From: Actinomycetes bacterium
Lineage (GTDB): Bacteria; Actinomycetota; Actinomycetes; Actinomycetales; Cellulomonadaceae
NCBI GenBank assembly: GCA_023428465.1
Contig: JAEYXM010000181.1
Location: 1-7,355 of the forward strand
Direction of reading: 5' to 3'
Length of the DNA stretch: 7,355 nucleotides
Positions 1-5,771 of this stretch are shown piece after piece. Made by a program: the position numbers and the translations under genes. The stretch's first letter is position 1. Each line of letters begins with the position of its first letter. The notes under the pieces are model-generated. The model was given only the letters and a program-made list of their open reading frames with translations. It had not been told where the DNA came from and did no database searches.

Positions 1-1
1 C

Positions 2-760
2 CTGCGCACGCTCGCGGTCGACTGCGGCGGCGGTGGGATCAAGGCGTCGGTGCTCGACGCCGCCGGCACCATGCACGTCCCGCCCGTGCGCGTACCCACC
101 CCGTACCCGCTCCCGCCCGACCGCCTCGTCGAGACCGTCCGCGAGCTCGCCGACGGCCTCCCGCACGCGGACCGGGCCACCGTCGGGATGCCGGGCATGA
201 TCCGGCACGGGGTCGTCGTCGCGACGCCGCACTACGTGACGGCCCACGGGCCGCGCACCGCCGTCGTACCCGAGCTCGAGCGCGCGTGGGCGGGCATCGA
301 CATGGCCGCCGCCTTCTCGGCCGCCCTCGGCTACCCCGTCATCGTGCTGAACGACGCGGAGGTGCACGGCGCCGGCGTGGTGTCCGCGAGCGGCCTGGAG
401 CTCGTCCTCACCCTGGGCACCGGGCTCGGCTCCGCGCTGTTCGACGGCGGGGTGCTCGCCCCGCACCTCGAGCTCTCGCACGCACCGGTGCGCCGCGGCA
501 CGACGTACGACGGCTGGCTCGGTGAGCACGAGCGGCGCCGGATCGGGGACGGGGCGTGGTCGCGGCGCGTGCGGCGGGCGGTCGACGGGCTCCGGCCGGT
601 CTTCCGGTGGGACCGCCTCTACCTCGGCGGCGGCAACGCGCGCCGGATCCGCCCGGCCGTCCTCGCGGAGCTGGGCGACGACGTCGTCGTCGTGCCGAAC
701 TCAGCGGGGATCGCGGGTGGCGTGCGCGCCTGGAACCTGCTCCACGGGACGCCGGCCTGA
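2..760 (+). CDS. ROK-family sugar kinase, polyphosphate-glucokinase-like (5' partial)
   Basis: This is probably a cytosolic kinase that phosphorylates glucose or a related sugar, using ATP or polyphosphate. The reading frame is open from base 2, so the start codon lies outside the window; a GTG at 50 falls inside the phosphate-binding motif and is not the start. Visible motifs are the N-terminal phosphate loop VDCGGGGIK (bases 17-43), the catalytic-Asp motif VLNDAE (Asp codon 353-355), the second phosphate motif TLGTGLGSALF (about 410-442) and a C-terminal LGGGNA motif. The ROK zinc motif CxCGxxGC is absent, as in actinobacterial polyphosphate glucokinases, and the length (about 252 visible residues) fits them. 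The sugar-contacting ExGH motif reads ELSH (bases 470-481), keeping Glu and His but replacing Gly with Ser. Its 3' end overlaps the convergent hydrolase by 60 bp. ROK membership is firm; the phosphate donor and sugar are inferred. A non-catalytic ROK protein is unlikely because the Asp is kept. Confidence 0.82.
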   Translation: MRTLAVDCGGGGIKASVLDAAGTMHVPPVRVPTPYPLPPDRLVETVRELADGLPHADRATVGMPGMIRHGVVVATPHYVTAHGPRTAVVPELERAWAGIDMAAAFSAALGYPVIVLNDAEVHGAGVVSASGLELVLTLGTGLGSALFDGGVLAPHLELSHAPVRRGTTYDGWLGEHERRRIGDGAWSRRVRRAVDGLRPVFRWDRLYLGGGNARRIRPAVLAELGDDVVVVPNSAGIAGGVRAWNLLHGTPA

Positions 761-1474
761 CGCCTCGCGGCGCGCGATCTCCGCGTGCGCCTCGAGCAGC
801 GCACGGGTGAACGCGACGGGCTGCACGAGGCTCGCCAGATGGGTCGCGCGCGGCACGATCACGATGTGCGCGTCCCGCGCCGCCGCGACGAAGCGCCGCT
901 CGGAGAGCCGGAAGTGGTCCCACTGCCCGTTGACGAACCAGACCGGGCACCGGATGCGGGCGAGGTCCGCGAGCGGGTCGGTCGCGCGCACGCCCTCCAG
1001 GAGGTCCCGCATCACCTCGAGCGCGAAGCCACCCTCGGCCACCGCTGCCAGGCCCTCCGGCGGGAGGGCGGTCTCGGCGAGCTTCTGGTTGAGCCACGCG
1101 CCCTTGTCCGGGAGCCGCTCGAAACCCTTCACTGCGAGCAGCCAGAGCGCCGTGGCCGGCTGGTCCGGCACGGAGCTGCACCCCGCCGCGACCAGCCCGG
1201 CCACCTGCTCCGGGTGCTCCGCGGCGTGCCGGATGCCCACGTAACCACCGAGCGACAGGCCGACGACGAGCGCGCGCCCGCCGACGTCGTCCACGCCCTG
1301 CGCGATCGTCGCCACGCAGCCGTCCACCGTGAACCGCTCACCGGTCCGTGCCCCGTGCCCGGGCAGGTCCACGGCGAGCGCCGGGACACCCGCACGTTCG
1401 AGCGAGGCGAGCTGCGCGCGCCACATCGTCCGGGAGACGCGGGCGCCGTGCACCAGGACCACGGGCACCGTCAC
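701..1474 (-). CDS. alpha/beta-fold hydrolase
   Basis: A 257-residue alpha/beta hydrolase of unknown substrate, probably an esterase, lactonase or related enzyme, and cytosolic since no signal peptide or membrane segment is visible. The oxyanion-hole region LVHGARVSRTMW is at residues 7-18. The nucleophile elbow GLSLGG places Ser at 74, the acid is probably Asp186 in NGQWDHF, and the catalytic His is His212 in RATHLAS, so the triad is complete and in the normal order. The GTG start at 1474-1472 is the first start after an in-frame TAA, which limits the choice. No good Shine-Dalgarno sequence precedes it, and a TAATCT box lies six bases upstream (see the promoter entry). The last 20 codons, including the stop, are antisense to the kinase gene and encode an Arg/Pro-rich tail beyond the fold. 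It is transcribed divergently from the xylanase. A role in carbohydrate ester cleavage would be speculation from position alone. Confidence 0.85.
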   Translation of the reverse strand: MTVPVVLVHGARVSRTMWRAQLASLERAGVPALAVDLPGHGARTGERFTVDGCVATIAQGVDDVGGRALVVGLSLGGYVGIRHAAEHPEQVAGLVAAGCSSVPDQPATALWLLAVKGFERLPDKGAWLNQKLAETALPPEGLAAVAEGGFALEVMRDLLEGVRATDPLADLARIRCPVWFVNGQWDHFRLSERRFVAAARDAHIVIVPRATHLASLVQPVAFTRALLEAHAEIARREASGRRPVEQVPGAHATRDPR

Positions 1475-1480
1475 ATTCTC

Positions 1481-1486
1481 AGATTA
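1481..1486 (-). promoter_or_regulatory. candidate -10 box for a leaderless hydrolase transcript
   Basis: On the minus strand TAATCT fits the actinobacterial -10 form TAnnnT. It ends six bases before the GTG start at 1474, so transcription would begin at or next to the first base of the start codon. This agrees with the lack of a Shine-Dalgarno sequence in front of the gene. No clear -35 box is seen at 17-18 bp, which many actinobacterial promoters also lack. This is inference from spacing only. Confidence 0.35.
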
Positions 1487-1548
1487 GTGCCGCGCCCTGC
1501 GCCATCGCCCTCGAATGGGACGCTCTGGGGCATATCAGGGCGACCTGC

Positions 1549-1563
1549 CTTCGACTTTCGAAG
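1549..1563. promoter_or_regulatory. palindrome upstream of the xylanase promoter (candidate operator)
   Basis: The sequence is CTTCGACTTTCGAAG: two 6-bp arms, CTTCGA and TCGAAG, around a 3-bp centre. It lies about 20 bp upstream of the candidate -35 box, in the divergent region shared with the hydrolase. Inverted CGAA/TTCG-type elements have been reported as sites of xylan-responsive LacI-family regulators in Streptomyces, which makes a similar role plausible here. No regulator gene is in the window, so its binding protein is unknown. Confidence 0.4.
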
Positions 1564-1580
1564 CGGCGTGTGGAGCGGTA

Positions 1581-1596
1581 TCGACAACGTTGTAGA
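1581..1596. promoter_or_regulatory. LacI-type operator candidate over the -35 box
   Basis: TCGACAACGTTGTAGA is a 16-bp palindrome with a single mismatched pair (G1583/A1594). Its core ACAACGTTGT is a perfect 10-bp palindrome with a central CG, the usual shape of LacI/GalR-family operators in actinobacteria. It overlaps the candidate -35 box, so bound repressor would block polymerase. Xylanase genes in this phylum are often induced by xylan oligosaccharides through LacI-type repressors. The repressor gene is not in this window. Confidence 0.5.
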
Positions 1597-1610
1597 AGGC
1601 CCCATAGGTT
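1581..1610 (+). promoter_or_regulatory. candidate xylanase promoter (TCGACA - 18 bp - TAGGTT)
   Basis: TCGACA at 1581-1586 is one base from TTGACA, and TAGGTT at 1605-1610 matches the actinobacterial vegetative -10 form TAGRRT, with 18 bp between. Transcription would start near 1617 and give a leader of about 100 nt that includes the hairpin at 1673-1698. The -35 box is covered by the palindrome at 1581-1596, a typical layout for repression. Found by eye, without scoring against a matrix. Confidence 0.45.
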
Positions 1611-1672
1611 CGGGACGCCGGCGTGTCGCTGGGGTGTCCGGACTGCCTCCCGAGCGCGCGGCACGAGCGGCA

Positions 1673-1698
1673 GGTCCACGACATCGCGGTCGTGGACC
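1673..1698 (+). promoter_or_regulatory. 5' leader hairpin ahead of the xylanase ribosome binding site
   Basis: The arms GGTCCACGAC (1673-1682) and GTCGTGGACC (1689-1698) are perfect reverse complements of 10 bp around the 6-nt loop ATCGCG. The 3' arm ends 11 bases before the GGAG of the Shine-Dalgarno site. A smaller overlapping stem, GCGGTC/GACCGC with loop GTG (1686-1700), would compete with it. It could stabilise the mRNA, modulate translation or be a DNA operator; the sequence does not decide. Confidence 0.5.
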
Positions 1699-1717
1699 GC
1701 ACCCGCAAAGGAGCGAG

Positions 1718-4700
1718 ATGCGTCAAGCAACACGGCACAGAAGAACCCTTGCCCTGGCAACGGCCTCCGCGGTCCTGACCGCCGGCCTGGTCGGCGCAGC
1801 CGGCCCCGCGGGGGCAAACGGGAGCACGGTCCCCTACACGGTGATGCTCAACAACTTCGAGACCACCGTGGGAGGGAACGCACCGGGCTGGTCGGCGCTC
1901 GACGTCGACGGCGCCTCGGAGACCCCCGCCTCGACCACGTTCTCCACCACCGACGTGCGCACGCGCACGAGCCACGCCCGCAGCCTGGAGGTCCGCAACC
2001 GCGACGCCGCCGGTGACGGCGCGCAGATGACGATCCCCGCCACCCTTCTCACGGCCGGCCAGACCTACACCATCAGCGCCTGGGTGTACGTCCCCGACAG
2101 CGCCACCAAGATCGACGACGCGAGCGACATCGAGGCGCGCGTGCTCGCGGGCAGCACCGACCTCGCCCCGCTCGCCGACACCGACCTGGTGATCACCCCC
2201 GGGACGTTCAAGAACGTCCAGGTGACGTACACGCACGACGCGGCGAACACCACGCTGTCGATCGCGGTGGACAACACCCTCTCCACCTTCTTCATCGACG
2301 ACGTCCACATCCAGGGCACCCGCGCGGGCACCCCGATCACGGTTGACGCGACCCTGAAGGACACGCTCGACTACCCGATCGGCGTCGCCATCGAAGGCCG
2401 GTCGACGATCGAGGGCACGCAGGCCGAGGAGGTCCTCAGCCGGGAGTTCGACTCCGCGACGCCCGAGAACGCGATGAAGCCCGAGTCCTGGTACGGCCCG
2501 GACAACAAGTTCGCCGGTACCGAGGGCGCGGTCCTCGAGAACAACGCCGGCGCCGACGCCATCATGGACTGGGCCGTCGCCAACGACGCACGCGTGTACG
2601 GCCACGTGCTCGTCTGGCACAGCCAGGTCCCGTCGTGGTTCTTCCAGAAGGAGGGCGGCGGCAACCTCACCAACGCCCCCGAGGACCAGGACGTCCTGAA
2701 GGAGCGTCTCCGCACCCACATCTTCAACATCGCCGAGTACCTGTCCGACCGCTACGGCGAGTTCGGCAGCGAGACCAACCCGCTGCAGGCGTTCGACGTC
2801 GTCAACGAGGTCGTCGCGGACAACACCGCCGCCGCCTCGAACGGCCTGCGGACCAGCCAGTGGTACAACATCCTCGGCGAGGAGTTCATCGACCTGTCGT
2901 TCCAGTACGCGGACGAGGCGTTCAACGACCTCTACGCCGCCGAGGACGCCGACCGGCCGGTCAAGCTCTTCATCAACGAGTACGGCACCGAGGGCGGCGA
3001 CGGTGCAGGCACCAAGCTGCAGCGGTACTACGACCTCGTCGAGCGACTCCTCGAGCGGGACGTCCCGGTCGACGGCATCGGCAACCAGTTCCACGTCCAG
3101 CTCACGCGCGACGTCGAGAACCTGCGGATCGCGATGGACAAGCAGGCCGACTTCGGTCTGCTCTCGGCGGTCACCGAGTTCGACGTGACCACCGGGTACC
3201 CGGCCTCGGAGCGCCTGCTCATCCAGCAAGGGCACTACTACCAGCAGGCGTTCGACATCTTCAACGAGTACGCCGCCGAGCACCCCGGCAAGCTGTGGTC
3301 CGTCACGGTGTGGGGTCTGCACGACGCCGGGTCGTGGCTGTACTACAGCGGCGCCCCGACGATGTTCGACGACTTCTACCGGCCGAAGTGGTCGCTCGTC
3401 GGCGCACTCGGTGGTGAGCTGCCCGACATCCCGAAGTCGCTCAGCGTCTTCGGCGGGACCGTCGACCTGACCCCCGCCGCCACCACCGACCTGTCGTGGG
3501 ACCTCGTCCCCCACTCGCCGATCGGTGAGGTCGGCGAGATCGCGCTCCTGTGGGCGTCCGACCACCTCACCGCCTACGTGGCGGTCGAGGACGCGACGGT
3601 CGAGGAGACCGACGCCATCGAGTTCAGCGTGCGGGACGAGACCTACACCCTGACCCGCGCGGGCGAGGGCACGGCGGACGGTGTCGTGACCGAGACGGAC
3701 ACCGGCTGGGTCGCCGTGGCGCACCTGCCGATCACCGGCGTCGCCGCCGGCAACTCGGTTCCGTTCACGTTCTCCGTGACGGACGGCGAGACCACGACGG
3801 GCTGGAACTCCCCCGGCATCATGGGTGAGCTTCGGCTTCAGGGCACGCTCAGGAGCGTCGCCGTCGTCGAGGCACCGTCGGCGCCCGAGATCGACGCCGA
3901 GATCGACGATGTGTGGGCCGAGGCCACCACTGTCACCACCGGCAACGCCGTCCAGGGCACCGACACGGCAACGGCCGAGGTCCGGACCCTGTGGTCCGGC
4001 GACGGCTCGACCCTGTACGTCCTGATGGAGGTCACCGACCCGGTGATCAACGTGTCGGCGAGCAACCCGTGGGAGCAGGACTCCGTCGAGATCTTCGTCG
4101 ACCCGGGCAACGCCAAGAACGGCAGCTACCGCGCGGCCGACACCCAGATCCGGATCAGCGCGACGAACGTGCGCTCCTACGGCACCGGGAACGCGACCGA
4201 CCAGGCGGCGCGGGTCGCGTCCGCGGTCACGGAGACCGATGACGGCTACATCGTCGAGGCGTCCGTCGACCTGCTCACCTTCGGTGGCCCGGGCACGGTC
4301 CACGGCCTGGACTTCCAGGTCAACGACTCCAACGCCTCGGGCGTGCGGATCGGCGTGCGCTCGTGGGCCGACGCCACCGGCAACGGCTACGCGACGACCG
4401 CCAACTGGGGCGTCGGCAAGTTCGTCGAGGCGGACGACCCCGAGGTTCCCGAGGTGCCGTCGTTCAGCGACGTCCCGGAGAACCACCCGTTCTACGAGGA
4501 GATCACGTGGCTCGCCACGGAGGGCATCACGACCGGCTTCTCCGACGGCACGTTCCGTGGGATCGCCCCCATCGAGCGTCAGGCGATGGCTGCGTTCCTC
4601 TACCGGTACGCAGGTGAGCCCGCATTCACGCCGCCGACGACCAGCCCCTTCACGGACGTGAACGCGAGCGACCCGTTCTACACGGAGATCACCTGGCTCG

Positions 4701-4999
4701 CGGACCAGGGCATCACGACCGGGTTCTCCGACGGGACCTTCCGTCCGTCGGCGAGCATCGAGCGTCAGGCCATGGCCGCGTTCCTCTACCGGTTCGCGGG
4801 CGAGCCCGAGTTCACCGCTCCGCAGACGAGCCCGTTCACCGATGTGCGACCTGCCGACAGGTTCTACACGGAGATCACCTGGCTCGCCGACATCGAGGTG
4901 ACCACCGGGTTCTCCGACGGCACCTTCCGTCCGGTCGCACCCATCGAGCGTCAGGCGATGGCTGCGTTCCTCTTCCGGTTCGACGACCTGATGAAGTAG
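1718..4999 (+). CDS. secreted, cell-wall-anchored modular GH10 endo-beta-1,4-xylanase (CBM4/9/22-type, GH10, CBM9 x2, SLH x3)
   Basis: It is predicted to hydrolyse xylan backbone bonds at the cell surface with retention of configuration. The ATG at 1718 follows AAAGGAGC (1707-1714) and opens a signal peptide (MRQATRHRR, a hydrophobic stretch, cleavage near AGA at about 34). In-frame sequence continues open upstream to 785 but has no second signal or gene character. Domains: CBM4/9/22-like about 38-200; GH10 about 210-568; degenerate CBM9-like about 575-705; CBM9 about 712-905; three SLH repeats from 916. GH10 motifs are TPENAMK, HVLVWHSQ (Trp300, His301), FDVVNE with acid/base Glu364, GIGNQFHVQ, AVTEFDV with nucleophile Glu487, and VWGLHDAGSW (Trp532). 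The second CBM9 keeps PWEQDSVEIFVD (Trp785) and Trp897. The order resembles anchored xylanases of thermophilic clostridia such as Thermoanaerobacterium. Family and catalytic residues are certain; exact module boundaries and CBM family of the first module are approximate. Confidence 0.95.
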   Translation: MRQATRHRRTLALATASAVLTAGLVGAAGPAGANGSTVPYTVMLNNFETTVGGNAPGWSALDVDGASETPASTTFSTTDVRTRTSHARSLEVRNRDAAGDGAQMTIPATLLTAGQTYTISAWVYVPDSATKIDDASDIEARVLAGSTDLAPLADTDLVITPGTFKNVQVTYTHDAANTTLSIAVDNTLSTFFIDDVHIQGTRAGTPITVDATLKDTLDYPIGVAIEGRSTIEGTQAEEVLSREFDSATPENAMKPESWYGPDNKFAGTEGAVLENNAGADAIMDWAVANDARVYGHVLVWHSQVPSWFFQKEGGGNLTNAPEDQDVLKERLRTHIFNIAEYLSDRYGEFGSETNPLQAFDVVNEVVADNTAAASNGLRTSQWYNILGEEFIDLSFQYADEAFNDLYAAEDADRPVKLFINEYGTEGGDGAGTKLQRYYDLVERLLERDVPVDGIGNQFHVQLTRDVENLRIAMDKQADFGLLSAVTEFDVTTGYPASERLLIQQGHYYQQAFDIFNEYAAEHPGKLWSVTVWGLHDAGSWLYYSGAPTMFDDFYRPKWSLVGALGGELPDIPKSLSVFGGTVDLTPAATTDLSWDLVPHSPIGEVGEIALLWASDHLTAYVAVEDATVEETDAIEFSVRDETYTLTRAGEGTADGVVTETDTGWVAVAHLPITGVAAGNSVPFTFSVTDGETTTGWNSPGIMGELRLQGTLRSVAVVEAPSAPEIDAEIDDVWAEATTVTTGNAVQGTDTATAEVRTLWSGDGSTLYVLMEVTDPVINVSASNPWEQDSVEIFVDPGNAKNGSYRAADTQIRISATNVRSYGTGNATDQAARVASAVTETDDGYIVEASVDLLTFGGPGTVHGLDFQVNDSNASGVRIGVRSWADATGNGYATTANWGVGKFVEADDPEVPEVPSFSDVPENHPFYEEITWLATEGITTGFSDGTFRGIAPIERQAMAAFLYRYAGEPAFTPPTTSPFTDVNASDPFYTEITWLADQGITTGFSDGTFRPSASIERQAMAAFLYRFAGEPEFTAPQTSPFTDVRPADRFYTEITWLADIEVTTGFSDGTFRPVAPIERQAMAAFLFRFDDLMK
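4463..4999 (+). repeat. three tandem SLH repeats, 186-bp period
   Basis: The xylanase C-terminus holds three copies beginning at residues 916, 978 and 1040 (FSDV, FTDV, FTDV), exactly 62 residues or 186 bp apart; the last is about 54 residues and ends the protein. Each carries an E(I)TWLA helix, TTGFSDGTFR and IERQAMAAFL(Y/F)R. SLH repeats usually work as a trimer that binds a secondary cell-wall polymer. The IERQ position corresponds to the TRAE motif of classical SLH domains. DNA identity between copies is high around the TTGFSDGTF and ERQAMAAFL segments. Confidence 0.9.
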
Positions 5000-5009
5000 C
5001 CGCACGGAG

Positions 5010-5051
5010 CTCGGTGTGCGGGGCCCGGTCGCCCGGGTCCCGCACACCGGG
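5010..5051 (+). terminator. strong hairpin after the xylanase gene (probable terminator)
   Basis: GGTGTGCGGGGCCCGG (5013-5028) pairs with 5033-5048 as a 16-bp stem with one G-U pair around the tetraloop TCGC. The stem extends outward to 5010/5051 with one further wobble. It begins 10 bases after the TAG stop. No T-run follows on the plus strand, as is common for actinobacterial terminators. Confidence 0.75.
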
Positions 5052-5129
5052 ACCGGTCGCCCGGCCCACTCCGGGAGACGGCTCTGACCGGCTTCCACCG
5101 GAGGTCGGCCCCGGCCGGCTCCCCCAGGC

Positions 5130-5168
5130 AAAACAGAAGGCCCGGACCACCCGGTCCGGGCCTTCTGT
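5130..5168 (-). terminator. intrinsic terminator of the rpsK-rpoA-rplQ operon
   Basis: ACAGAAGGCCCGGACC (5133-5148) and GGTCCGGGCCTTCTGT (5153-5168) form a perfect 16-bp stem with loop ACCC. On the minus strand the stem runs into four Ts (positions 5133-5130), the form of an intrinsic terminator. It lies 33 bases downstream of the rplQ stop. It could also stop plus-strand transcripts that pass the hairpin at 5010-5051. Confidence 0.88.
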
Positions 5169-5201
5169 CGTACTGCGTCTACGCGGGGCTTCGAGCGGCG
5201 C

Positions 5202-5714
5202 TCAGGCCTTCTCGGAGTCCTCCGTGGCCTCGACCGCGGGCGTCTCCTCGACCTTGTCCTCCGCCTTCTCCGCCTTCGCAGGCTTCGACGCGGTGGACTT
5301 GGCGGCCTTCTTGGTGGCCTTCTCGGCCTCCTTGACGGTCGCCTTCTTCGGGCTGAGGCGCTCCTGCACCAGCTCGATCACGGCCATCGGGGCGTTGTCG
5401 CCCTTGCGGGGACCGATCTTCGTGATGCGGGTGTAGCCGCCCTCACGCTCGGCCATCATCGGGGCGATCTCGGTGAAGAGCTCGTGCACGACGCTCTTGT
5501 CGCGCACGACCGTCAGCACCCGACGACGGGCGTGCAGGTCGCCGCGCTTCGCGAACGTGATGAGACGCTCGGCCAGCGGGCGAAGGCGCTTCGCGCGGGT
5601 CTCCGTCGTGGTGATCCGGCGGTGCTCGAAAAGGCTCGTCGCGAGGTTCGCGAGCATGAGCCGCTCGTGCGCCGGACCGCCACCGAGCCGCGGGCCCTTG
5701 CTGGGAGTGGGCAT
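5202..5714 (-). CDS. rplQ: 50S ribosomal protein L17
   Basis: Ribosomal protein L17, 170 residues, part of the large subunit near the exit tunnel. The N-terminal body (about 1-120) has the family pattern: MPTPSKGPRLGGGPAHE, then LMLANLATSLFEHRRITTT, the TRAKRLRPLAERLITFAK region, and the GGYTRITKIGPRKGDNAPMAVIEL block. The last 50 or so residues are a Lys/Ala/Glu-rich low-complexity tail, absent from the roughly 120-residue E. coli protein but frequent in actinobacterial L17. The ATG at 5714 follows AAGGAG (minus strand, 5728-5723) with an 8-nt gap, a good ribosome binding site. It lies 57 bp downstream of rpoA, in the same direction, and is the last gene of the operon before the terminator at 5130-5168. 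Confidence 0.97.
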   Translation of the reverse strand: MPTPSKGPRLGGGPAHERLMLANLATSLFEHRRITTTETRAKRLRPLAERLITFAKRGDLHARRRVLTVVRDKSVVHELFTEIAPMMAEREGGYTRITKIGPRKGDNAPMAVIELVQERLSPKKATVKEAEKATKKAAKSTASKPAKAEKAEDKVEETPAVEATEDSEKA

Positions 5715-5771
5715 GGTCTGTACTCCTTGAGTTCTGGAAGGTCGCGGGTCCGGCGCAGCCGGGCCGGAAGG

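Noticed and set aside
408..1244. Other open frames overlapping the kinase and hydrolase
   Set aside because: They are Arg/Ala/Ser-rich shadows of the two genes that have complete catalytic motifs.
1516..1526. TGGGACGCTCT, resembling the CebR box TGGGAGCGCTCCCA
   Set aside because: It lacks one central base and the right half-site breaks down, so the palindrome is not present.
785..1717. In-frame 311-codon upstream extension of the xylanase
   Set aside because: It lies antisense to the hydrolase gene, has no secretion signal, and the ATG at 1718 has a good ribosome binding site and a clear signal peptide.
5052..5128. Possible small gene or RNA between the two terminators
   Set aside because: Only GC-rich sequence with short inverted pieces is seen; no start with a ribosome binding site and no known RNA fold could be recognised.
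1535..5131. A stop-free antisense frame of about 1198 codons opposite the xylanase
   Set aside because: It is made of Arg/Gly/Val/Asp-rich sequence without domains and mirrors the GC-rich third positions of the xylanase. Long antisense open frames are expected in such DNA.
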